A stretch of 64,000 nt of DNA from Poronia punctata. Its lineage: Eukaryota > Ascomycota > Sordariomycetes > Xylariales > Xylariaceae. Shown here piece after piece: positions 9,431-19,485 of the stretch. A program made the position numbers and the translations under genes. Every line of letters starts with the position of its first letter. The first letter of the stretch is position 1. The stretch spans positions 43,740 through 107,739 of the forward strand of contig MU401584.1 of NCBI GenBank assembly GCA_022579005.1. The letters are read 5' to 3'. Under the pieces are notes generated by a model that was not told the origin of the DNA, searched no databases, and saw nothing but the letters and a program-made list of their open reading frames with translations.

Positions 9431-12400
9431 TTAGTTGGTCACCTTGCTCATTTGCACAAGCCGCTTGACTCCGACCTGCCATTAAATGTTAGAAAACATG
9501 GTCTGATATTGATCGGTTGAAATTTCAACTTACCATCCAGTTGCCACACTCGTCCGTCTTGTCTCGCTGAATCTCAATCTGGAGTCTTTGCGCCTCGGGA
9601 TAGTCCTTGCCTTCCAATGCCAAGGCCAACTTCGTCAGTTGTTCCACCGTATCTGGCTTAACTAGCTCCCCATTGTTTAGATGGTCGAAGAGTAGTCCGA
9701 GCCGCTTCTGTGTGTCCTTCACCTGCGGTGCGAATGAAGCCGGTGCTTTGGCGCCAACTCGCTGCATATCGCGACTGAGCATATCTACGAGCTGCTGAGC
9801 ATTTGCCGGGATATGCGACCGATCGCCTGGGGGGTACTTGGCTTTAGGTGGTGGCACCGACTGGGCCGGTGGAGGTGCCGGAGAGCCCCCAGCCGGCGGG
9901 GGGCCTACGCTGCTTGGTGGCGGAGGTCCTTGTGGAGCCGGAGGCGCTCCATAGGGCGATGGCGCGTATTGACTCTGGGACGGGGTGGCTTGTGGTGGGG
10001 GGGCGTAAGGGTTGGGTGGAGGAGCGGCGCGACTAATAGTGGGCGGCGGTGCCATGCCGGGGTGCGAAGGTGGCTGGACAGACTGCGTTGGTGCAGGAGC
10101 CGGGGCATACCGACCAGAGGGTGGTCCTACTGCTGGGGGTGGGTTATACGGAGAGGCGGTTCTAGGAACGAAGTTCCCAGCCGCGGGCGGAGGCGGCAAC
10201 CCAGGCCCAGCACCAGGAGTCGGTACAGCGGTAGGTGGTGCATATGCACTAGACGCCGATGAGCCGGGACGTTGCAGATGCGTCACGCCTGCCTGCGGCG
10301 GTCCACTCAACGGAGACATGACGCGGGCTGGCGGAGGTCCACCTTTCGGAGGGGGAGGTGTACCTGTACCTCGCTGAATGCCATACGGGCTTTGGGGTGG
10401 TGGCGGGGTAACCTGATTCGGCTGGAAAGGTGCTGCAATAGGGGCTGCGCTGGGCGTATTCTTGCGGGGAGGGGGGCGAGACACTAGAGGCACGTCATTC
10501 CAATTACCAGCATCTGTATTTCTGGGCGGAGGAGGCTTCGACGAAGGGGTCGAAGATCGCGGAGGGCCAAAGGATGGCGGGGGCGGCGCATACCCCACGG
10601 CTGGAGCAGCCTGAGAAGCATATGGATTAGCTCCGGGAGGAGCATACGCATTGGGTGCTGGGGCTAGAGAAGCCGAGGCGACAGGAGAAGCGTATGCGTT
10701 CGAGCCAGGAAGCTGAGGAGTGGGCGGGGCGTAGGGGTTGCCGGCACCGACAGGAGTGGGCTGTCGAGGCTGATAGGCTGGCATAGCTGGTGCTTGTGCC
10801 CGAGAGGCCACTCGAGCCGATGCTGCTGACTGCTGAGCTTGCTGGCGCGTGGTAGGCTGAGCAGATGGCTTTTTGGTAGCCAGTTGCACTCTCGCACGAG
10901 CCATATCAGCGGCAGGATATTTCGTAGGCAAGAGGTCGAGGTATCTCCGAGCTACATCCAGTTGGCCATGACCGGCCACGATGTCGGCATACTCGACGTA
11001 CTTGTCGTACAATAGGCCCAGCTTCCAGCCCGAGGTCAAGTCCTTCTCCTTGTCCTCGAATTTGGCCACGTGGCGGAATACCGTGACTTTTTCGATGAAC
11101 TGCTGAAGCGTCCTTGCGTGAACAGAAAAGGTAGAGTCGCTGCCTTCGGCCAACCCGGCCTTTTCGGCCTCGTCCAGCTCGGCGACCCAAATGTCCACAA
11201 CCTTCTCCAACTTGGAGCCGGCCAAGTAGCAAAATGAGGCGTCTTTGCGTTGCCCAGACTCGTAAACACGGTCGCCCAAGGCCTCACACAAATCGGAGAA
11301 CTCGCTGGGGTCTGCAAACGTGCAGAGTGTCACCATGGTCTCCTTCCAATCGGCAAGATCCGCGTTGTACACAACGTCCCAAAGGTTCTTCACGATGACG
11401 GAACCCAATAGCCGGAGATAGCTAGGCATGCCCGTCTTCTGCGACAAGTAAGCTGACTGAACCCTGTCCACCAGGCTTTTGCCACCGCAATTGGCGATTA
11501 TGAAGGCATCAGCCATACGGCCCTCGTCCAAGCAAATCTCCGTGGCCTTCTCGAAATTGCCGAGCATTAAAGCTTTGGTGATCTTCTTCTCGACAGGCGA
11601 ATCGTCCTCTCCGAACAACTGGAAAGGATTATCGGTCTTAGCGCCTTTCGTAGCCGATAGGTTGGCCAAAAAATCGTCGTCTTCGGCGTCCGGACCGTCA
11701 GCAAAGAAGGTCGATATGCGTTTCTTATCCGTCTTAGCCTCGGAATCATCATTTTCAGCCTCCTCCACCACCTCCCCTTTCTTTTCAGACTCCTCTGCCT
11801 CGGTGATATCCTTGTCACTGAAGCCTAGATAGTCGACAATTTCTTTTCGTGGGTTGGCAGACAAAAGTGTCTCGATGACAGACCAATCAGCCTTTTCTTC
11901 CTCCGCAGTCGCCTGTTCTTTATGCGACTGGCAAATGACAGCCAAATCGCCCGACCTCAGCGATTCTTCAAATTTCTCAGTTGCAGACGTAATACCCGAA
12001 TCGACCGAAAACTGTGTGATCTCAATTTTGGACGACCGCTTCTGACCAGGTTGAGTTGGGACCGGCTTGAACATGACCAGCTTTCCACCAAAACCAAACG
12101 AGGCACCCACAGGTGACCCGAGCCACTTGGGTGCCTTGGCGAGGGAGAAGGCAGCACCCTGTGGCTGGGTTTGCGCCTGTGTGAAGAAGTCTTCACCATC
12201 GAGGTTCGTCTGGGTAGTGCTCTGTACACTCGAAGGGTTTGTGTTCTGAAGCGTTTGGATGGTAATCTTTCCATCAAACGACGCTGTAGCGGAGAGGTTC
12301 GGGTTGTTGGGATGAAAGCGTGACAGGAAAGTCCAGTTTGTTACCTCGGGAAACTCTCCGTAACGGTCTCCTGTTTGCGGGTTCCAAACAAGTGTCCGAT

Positions 12401-13299
12401 TATCTTTGCCGCAAGAGATCAGAATATCGCCGTCTTGCTGGCACCAGGAAACGGACAAGACACCTTGCTCGTGGCCTTGAAGTGTTCTCTCTGGGGCGTT
12501 GGAGTTGCGCAGGTCCCATAAAAGAATAACCGGAGTGGTGTCGTCCGGGGTCGCAGTCAGCAGCTTGGTGGAGTTATTCGGGTCCCAGGCGATAGAACTG
12601 ACTGCCTTCCGGTTGTTGTTCAATGTTAATGAAGCCTTCTTCGTCTTCAGATCCCAGACAGTCACGAAGCCACCGCTACCGCCTGTGGCCAAGATGTGCG
12701 AGACTTTTGTGTTCCAAGCTACACACTCCAAGTCATCTGATCGAGCAGCAGCCGTGCCTAGCCGGAAGGCACTTGAGGGGTCGTTGACATCGTAAATGAA
12801 AAGCTCGCCTTTGGCGCCGGCGGTCGCTAAGATCTGGGGGCGCAGAGGATTGAATTGCAGCGACTTGATAGCACCAGAATGTTTCGTAGTTCGTGAAATG
12901 AGGGCATCGGTGGCGCCTGTAATGAGTTTCTCCGCGTCCCATAGGTCGAGTGATCCGTTCTCAAGAGCCCCGGCGATGATACCTTTGGGATGATCTTCTG
13001 AGGGCTGACCCCAAGCAATGTCATAGAATCTGTTCACGATTCCCGTCAGCAATTGATCGAGGTAACCCAGAAAGCCCTCCGCCCTATTACCTAGAATCGG
13101 TGGTGACGCTCGCTATGGGCTGAAGCTCGAGTCCTTGCTCCTGGTTGTCGAGATCCAGATCCCAAAGCTCCAACTTCGTCTCGTCAGAGAAGTCGTCAGA
13201 AACGGCACCTGCTCTTGTTCCCGTGACAAGGATAGGCTTGTCTCGGGAAGGCGACCAGGCGAAAGCCGCCGTCCGAGAAATCTCGCGCAGCCTCACCAT
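9431..13299 (-). CDS. SEC31: COPII coat outer-shell protein Sec31
   Basis: Three exons on the minus strand, 13299-13091, 13029-9534 and 9475-9431, give 1249 residues. Intron 1 joins TTDSR to FYDIAWG; the last intron adds the short C-terminus ending QMSKVTN. The first ~340 residues are WD40 repeats ([35 protein letters not shown]), followed by an acidic linker and an alpha-solenoid. About residues 790-1110 are a proline-rich tract with repeated NPYAPP-like units, and the end is a helical Sec31 C-terminal domain. Sec31 with Sec13 forms the outer cage of COPII vesicles at ER exit sites, and the Pro-rich part binds Sec23/Sar1 in known homologues. Architecture and length match the family. The start at 13299 gives the usual [17 protein letters not shown] opening. 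It is divergent from the RRM gene. Confidence 0.96.
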
Positions 13300-14028
13300 C
13301 TTGATCTTGAGCCTAGAGGGTTAAAGGGGCGAGGAAGGGTAGTCGAGTGAGATGCGACGGAGGGGTTCTAGAGAGGCTACCCGGAATGCCAGCTGGCATT
13401 GAGCACTCTAGACCGGCTAGAAAGAATAGTTGACCTGTGCAAAAGGTAATTGTGTGGAAGGAAATGGGCGACAATGGTAATGTTAGAACAACGGAACGGT
13501 GTAAACGGCTCTAAAGTTAATGCCAGATAATGCAATGCCTCATACACAGTACAAGGGAGACGACTGCCCCGTATTATTTTGAACTTGCGGCTTCCTGACA
13601 ACCGGGCTAAACCAAAATAGGACTGTCAATCATTGCTTTTGTGGAGGCCTACAACCTAGGAGTTTAGGGCGTATCGAGTTTTAGGTCAGTCACGGTCAAT
13701 GTACGTAACCAGTATAACACGTAGGTTAGATGTACCTGTACTTTAAATTTGGCCTACAATACCCGGTAACAGGCTACCAGGTGCCGGGGCACAAGCCACA
13801 TGTAATCAATGTTCAGTCGGCCGACTGTGAAGAGCAATTGCGCAAAACCACCCCACCACGTGATATTTGATACTGTCGTTTTCTCGTGTCAACAAGGTAG
13901 CTCCCTCTTATTCGTACAGCTAAGATCTGTTCACGTCAAGTCTGTCTAGATAGTTTGCAAATGTTCCTGGGTAGTGTCTGACCAGAACTTGCTTACAGTT
14001 AACAACGCATCTGGGCCCAGCCGAAACC
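13300..14028. promoter_or_regulatory. Divergent upstream region of SEC31 and the RRM gene
   Basis: 729 bp between two start codons on opposite strands. I see no gene, RNA or repeat; it presumably contains both promoters. Confidence 0.45.
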
Positions 14029-14555
14029 ATGACCGACTCAGCCCGTTGGAAAGCCACCGTCTATGTTGGTGGGCTTGCATCACTAGTAACTACAGCAAAT
14101 ATACACGATGCATTCATCCCTTTTGGAGAGATTGCCGATGTATCTTTGCCGAAGAATGATGCCCCGAATGCTACAGACCCTCACCGAGGTTTTGCATACG
14201 TCGAGTTTGAAGACCCAGAAGATGCGAAAGAGGCCATTGATAACATGGATCAATCTGAATTCTTTGGTCGGATATTGAAAGTTTCGGCTGCCAAACCGCC
14301 CAAGAGTGCGGAGGAGGGGCTAGGCAGCAAGACAGCTGTGTGGAAACAGGTAAAGGGCACACTATATTTAATTCTTTTGCGACCCCCTGACATTTGCTTA
14401 CAAATAAATAGGAAGGATGGCTTGCGCAGAACGCCGTGGGCGAAGAGGACCGTCTTGCAGCCTCAGGGACTGATCAGGTCCCTCAAGACGATAGACCGGA
14501 CGACCCTATGCAGGGCCTCGAAGGGCTTGACGTGGCAGGGCCCAAACCTGCTTAA
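14029..14555 (+). CDS. Single-RRM RNA-binding protein, cyclophilin-E-type RRM
   Basis: Two exons, 14029-14349 and 14412-14555, give 154 residues; the 62-nt intron follows AVWKQ and the next exon opens EGWLAQNAVGEEDR. One RNA-recognition motif covers about residues 10-87, with RNP2 VYVGGL (11-16) and RNP1 RGFAYVEF (53-60). The surrounding AFIPFGEI and AIDNMDQSEFFGR strings closely resemble the RRM of human cyclophilin E (PPIE), but no cyclophilin domain follows; the tail is short and acidic. PPIE is a spliceosome-associated protein, so a role in pre-mRNA handling is plausible but inferred. Unspliced reading would give a different, basic C-terminus. Confidence 0.9.
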
Positions 14556-14857
14556 AGGCGGTATTTCACAGGCATAATTCTGAAGGACATATACCCTTGT
14601 TAAAGCATAGCGTCGGCGTTGCGGATGATTGTCAAGCTGGGCTGGCAGTCACATGGGCAATACAAAATCACATTACATCTTTTCGAGCGGGCTCTATACC
14701 ATAATATATCACACTCGATATTCCTCCCACTAAACTTCCGAGTTCCTTATCATATACATTTGTTGTAGTGTCTTGACAAAAGGGATATTTCCGTGTCGCT
14801 CTAGGTTCGTCTTGGCCTCTTAGGTGAAGCTCCTCATGAAACCCATATCTCAGAGGC
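14556..14857. other. Short gene-free spacer
   Basis: 302 bp between the 3' end of the RRM gene and the 3' end of the minus-strand microprotein. Nothing further is seen. Confidence 0.4.
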
Positions 14858-14986
14858 TTAGTGATGGGGGGCGGGCTCGTCCTTGCGGTTCTGGCGGCTT
14901 AGGCGGAGGTTCTTGTCGACGATGAATTTGCGTGCGCTTGAATACGCAGCGGCAAAAACAGCGAAACCCACAACGACGCCTTTCAT
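14858..14986 (-). CDS. 42-residue single-pass membrane microprotein
   Basis: A 43-codon open frame including stop runs from ATG at 14986 to TAA at 14860-14858. It encodes a hydrophobic N-terminal helix (VVVGFAVFAAAYSSARKF, about residues 3-20) and then a basic, charged tail (DKNLRLSRQNRKDE) ending in APHH. That layout fits a small mitochondrial or ER membrane protein with one segment. I do not recognise the family. Support is the clean start, the lack of stops and a sensible amphipathic layout; there is no homology evidence I can cite. It is tail-to-tail with the RRM gene and head-to-head with COX12, 935 bp away. Confidence 0.55.
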   Translation of the reverse strand: MKGVVVGFAVFAAAYSSARKFIVDKNLRLSRQNRKDEPAPHH

Positions 14987-15921
14987 ATTGAACGGTGATG
15001 ATTAGTTACTGGTCCAGCGCCCAACACGTATATGAATTTCGGCCGACTGTGGACTAACCGAGAGGAATCAATTCCGCAGGAATCTGTCGCAGCTTCCGCA
15101 GACGCTGCGAGACGGTGTGCGCTATATAGTTCCCGGGTGTATCAGTTTTGGTTCCTTCCTATTCGCGAATATGACCCCAAACTCTATCGAGGTAATCGAT
15201 CAGGAAGGTCGTCGGCGTCCATCGGCTGTAGTAAAGGTCTCAACATACCACTCTGATCCTCCTTCTGCAATGGCTGTTAGCAAACGTCATAGAAACACAC
15301 ACAAAGTCAGGGTGCCACGAACAGGAAGAGGACGCATCATGCGTTTTGTGGGCATCATTCGAAGAGCTCGAGTGGCGTACATTTTGACGGTTGAGGGGAG
15401 ATTTTTCTGATATGGATAAAGAACTTGGGGGTGGCGTGGAATGAAGCTTGAACTTGATATCGGTAGTGTTTAAGCAATTGGAGGTTTGAAGACCGGGAGA
15501 CCCAAAAGGCTGAACCGCCAGCCCAGGTTTTAGTTCGGTAATGCTAACCTAGGAAGCTTTTGTTCCAGTCCCCAAGTAGTCTAGCTGTTGTAGGGGTTAG
15601 GTGTCATACATTCGTACGTGCTTCAGCACATGTACAGCGTTTTACAGCGGTCCGTGGCTGTGGAAACTAGGTGCTCCAGCCAATAAAAGAGATATATTTG
15701 AATTCCATGGAGCTATAGTGGAGCATGCTTCTAATCGAGCTACTCCCAAAATTGTCAGGCCACCAGGCCCAAAACCGCTCTTTCATGATTCGACAATTAC
15801 CCTTGAGCTCTCTCACACGTCTTCTTGCCCCGGACATCATCATCGATTGCCTTACGCAAAGTCGCTGCCGAGCCTCCCACCGATACTCCCAAATTCGTCT
15901 TCTTTCTAATAACCGCCCAAG
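14987..15921. promoter_or_regulatory. Upstream region between microprotein and COX12
   Basis: 935 bp. Open frames on both strands have no motif. It should contain the promoters of the minus-strand microprotein and of COX12. A pyrimidine-rich stretch lies just upstream of the COX12 start. Confidence 0.4.
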
Positions 15922-16447
15922 ATGTCTGACGAAGAGCGCGAGACAAAGCCCTTCAAGTTCGTCACTGGTAAGCTTCTTCCGTAATTTGCTCATCTTGAAG
16001 CGTTTGCCGAGGTGACTGAATGCTGACTTTTCTACCTGTAGCTGGTAAGGCGCCTCCCTATCCGATCTGACGACCCCGAAGTACGAAGAGAAAAACATCG
16101 AATTCGTTTATTTCCACTGCTTGTCCCGGAAAGAACAGCTCTGATGAAATGTCTTGGCAGGTGTCGATGCTCGGTTCCCCAATATGAACCAGACGAAGCA
16201 TTGCTGGCAGAACTACGTCGACTACCACAAGTGCATCAATGCTAAGGGCGAGGACTTCGCCCCTTGCCGCCAGTTTTTCCTAGCCTACCGATCCCTATGC
16301 CCCAGCGGATGGTACCAGCGATGGGATGACCAGAGAGGTTCGTAGAAGCCCACGGCTTCAGCCTAGCCAGAATTATTAATAGGTAAAATCGTGCGGCTGA
16401 CATCACATACAGAGGCCGGAAACTTCCCAGTTAAGCTTGACGCTTAA
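15922..16447 (+). CDS. COX12: Cytochrome c oxidase subunit 6B (Cox12), twin CX9C family
   Basis: Best model: exons 15922-15967, a 3-nt microexon 16042-16044, 16161-16337 and 16413-16447, giving 86 residues. The protein has the family core DARFPNMNQTKHCWQNYVDY, with the cysteine pairs C31/C41 (CX9C) and C52/C63 (CX10C) that form the disulfide hairpin, then RSLCPSGWYQRWDDQREAGN. Cox12 is an intermembrane-space subunit of complex IV imported by the Mia40 pathway. The last intron begins GTTCGT and ends CATACAG and is needed to recover EAGNFPVKLDA. The microexon CTG is flanked by CCTGTAG and GTAAGG. Skipping it also keeps the frame (85 residues, VTGVDARF instead of VTAGVDARF), so its use needs RNA data. 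Confidence 0.93.
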
Positions 16448-17817
16448 AATGTATACCAAGTGCGAGACAATAAGACTGGGAATAAAGTGAATAGCCACAC
16501 AGTGTAGCATTAAGGGCTTCGAACAAACGAGGAATTGTGAAGCCCAATACGAGTTCCTTTTGTCACGGCAGATTTATATTGCTCGTGTCCGTGGCCGCAG
16601 CACCATTTGTGAACGACGGCGAGGCACCATGAGAATAAACGCGTTGCTCCATGTAACACCCGCATGGCATCTTGGATAACATGCCTTCTATTATTGAAAC
16701 CAAATTTCTGAGAGTTGCAAGTCCTTCTGTGACGGTTCACACACTAAGGCACGATAGTGCTTTCTTGCTGCTTTAACTGGAAAAGGATTGAACTTCCCAA
16801 CACAATTTTGAGAGTCCCTCTGCGACACGATTTGCGAATTCAGTCCCAAGCAACCGAGTATCTTCATCTTTTCAAGTAATCGACATTTAAAAGCGACGCA
16901 GCGTCAATAACATGTCCAGAGAGTTTCAGGCCGAGGTTGGTGTGAGCCACCCTGATCAATCGTATCCTTCACATTTCAACTCATGATCTGGCAGTGACCA
17001 TGCTCGGCCACGACGCTTGGGGTAGGGTTAATGATAGCGGTTGAGTGTTCAATGTTGGAGATTGGCAAGCATTGCGATGTCGCATGAATTAAAAGGACAA
17101 ATCTATTTCTTCGACCTTGACAACTCATGGATATTCCTCCTGTCAACTCTTTAATAGCCGAACCTCATATTATCCTTGTAAAGGCCAAGGAAGTACCTAC
17201 CTAGCAAGCAGTCGCCAATTCACGGCCAGTTACTTAATACACCCATGTACAACCTTAGGAATACTACAAGAATCTAAACCTTTTATGCGAAACTTTTGAA
17301 AGTTCTAGTCTGGTTAGAACACCGCTGAGAAGAAGATTGTGTTTTCAGAGTGGACTGGGCACGAGGCGCTACAATAGAAAGTACCTATATAAGCGGCACA
17401 ACAACAGTGGCATGTAAGACTAGGCTACAACACGAATTACCTGAACACCCGTGAGTCCTCGGTAGGTACCTACCTTACTTTCTTCGGCTTCGAACATCGA
17501 GTCGCTCTTTAATTAAAACGTTGTGACGTCGCGGACGAACGCACCTCCAGCTGTGGACATGGCCCATCAGATTGTCAAAGTCTTTTGCAGCTGTTGGCCA
17601 GTGGGTACGCTATATCAAAAGCAGTATTTCGGCCCGTCAGCAACCAACCAAAGCTCCACCTGAAATTTCTAGAAGTCCCTATCCAGACCAGTCGTGACCA
17701 GCCAAAGATAGAGAGAGAGAGTAGAGAGGCATCAATCTCCACGATAACCAGTAACTGTTTCTTTTCATCACCTACTGACGTTTAGACGAGCACAGAAAGC
17801 TCGCAAAAGCCGTCGAG
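16448..17817. other. Gene-free region upstream of the mL61-type gene
   Basis: 1370 bp with only short open frames lacking motifs. A run of AGAGAGAGAG occurs near 17710. It contains the promoter of the next gene; nothing else is supportable. Confidence 0.45.
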
Positions 17818-18794
17818 ATGGTGAACCCGGGAAAGCGCATGCACTTATTACAATCCGTAAGAAATCGGTCGAATTATCGTGTCAAGTGGACTTCTATTCC
17901 AGTAAACTAACTTCGAGTGCAGAAGGTACATACATACCTACATAATCCCAAAAACACCCCCCTGGGCTGGGCCACGATAAAATGCAATTTGGAACGAAAA
18001 CTAACGGAAAGGACGAACCTGTAACCTCATTATAGCTCTTGCAATTAAGACATGGACCAGGCGCCGCGATACTCCCGCCGGAAATAACGAGGATACATCT
18101 GGACTTTGCTAAGAGGTGGAATGATGGACATTTGGGGCCTAGGTACGCACACACGCTCTTGCGATTCTACCTTCCCTCATCGGCAACCTTTTTCCTCAGC
18201 TTGAAACCTCGCTTCCTCCCTCGATGCTCTCTCAATTCTCCTATTCTGGGAGTGGTACTTCTGTAACGGTACATCTAACGACAATCATAAAACAGGAAAT
18301 TCTGGAGGACATGTCTCCCACGACTCAAATACTGGAACCCAGCAATACCGATGCTCGTAAACCGGTCCGATAACCAGGAAGGACCAGCGACCATGTCCAT
18401 ATACTTCCGAAACGCGTCGTCGACAGACACGGGGCCTTCCGGCTCGAGCGCTATACTACGCAACACGCTCCCGCTGGCCCAGCAGCCGCATTCGAGCATA
18501 AATAACGAACACCCGGCGCCTCCGCCGGGCGAGGACGAGCGCGTCGTCACCATCGACATGAAGAATGTGCACTCGGAAGCCATCCTCGACCAATTCATCG
18601 CCAAGACGGGGGCTACCCCGGTGCAGCCCACGCCCACCGAACAGGCCGAGATGCGCCAGATTGATGAGCGCACCGAGCGCGCTGGCTACGATCGCGTTAT
18701 TATGAAGAAATTCATGGACGATAAGAGGCATGAGGAGCGCATGCTCGCCCAGGCTAAGCAGGAAGCCGCTGCCATCCGGGCCGCGAACCAGTAA
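17818..18794 (+). CDS. Mitochondrial large-subunit ribosomal protein, MRP49/mL61 type (L51/S25/CI-B8 fold)
   Basis: Three exons, 17818-17856, 18036-18142 and 18296-18794, give 214 residues. The start MVNPGKRMHLLQS sits in its own 39-nt exon, followed by a 179-nt intron. The middle exon encodes GAAILPPEITRIHLDFA and NDGHLGPR; the third continues KFWRTCLPRLKYWNPAIPML and GPATMSIYF. This order (IPPE-like, FA.....GGHxGxRKFWR, LPxLKYxNPxVPM) is what I know of the fungal Mrp49/mL61 form of the L51/S25/CI-B8 thioredoxin-like domain. The C-terminal part (KNVHSEAILDQFIAKTGA and a charged helix) is an extension. Read without introns it looks like an orphan 147-codon frame. Family call is from memory of motifs. 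Confidence 0.8.
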
Positions 18795-19485
18795 TTTATT
18801 TATCTATGTACTATATATCTGAACAAGAGAGGAGAAACGGGCACGCCTTAGGGAATGGGGCAGATAGAGCAAACAGCCCAAGGAAGGAGAGGAGAGTCGG
18901 GTGTACGAAAACGGCACGTGCTGGAAGTGTTGAAGAACAAACAAGATCTGGCGGTATTGGGTGGACTCAAGTCGCCCAACTAACCATACGCCTGCCCTGT
19001 ACCAATATGTGCGCTACCCTAGGAGAGAAGCCAGGCTTGGGTCATTGAAGCGGATAGAGGAAGCCTATCAGCGGCTGGGCTTTGTATATCTATCAAAATA
19101 TTAACCGCCAAACAAGTAAAGCTTGACATTTGGTCCAAAACAGAAGACCGCCCTCTGTCGAGTTCATGTGGCATATTTGAGGGAGGATAGTGGCTTGCGG
19201 CTTTGGAGTTGGTATTGAATACTTCATAAGGTATTTCGTATCTCATTCTGCTCTTAACGACTTTTGTTGCTACAGTTATACTTTTACATAGGCCATTCGT
19301 TACCGATAGCCGCAACTAGAAACACAACGACGACCCAGTCCAATCCCCACCCGTTAAGATCCCTGGCTATCCTATCCACGACGTACTTCTCGTTTACCCA
19401 GCCGCGGATAGTGCGCAGCCGACAAGACCGTTATGAGTCTACTCATGGTTTCATACCCAGCAAACACCGCGTCAAGTGATGAAGC
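18795..19485. other. Gene-free spacer between convergent genes
   Basis: 691 bp holding the 3' ends of the mL61-type and Mug190-like genes. No gene, RNA or repeat is seen. Confidence 0.45.

Noticed and set aside
9813..10487. Long plus-strand frames with Trp/Arg/Gly-rich translation
   Set aside because: They are antisense shadows of the Pro-rich, GC-rich part of SEC31.
15667..16098. 143-codon minus-strand frame over the COX12 start
   Set aside because: No motif; overlaps the COX12 promoter, first exon and introns on the opposite strand.
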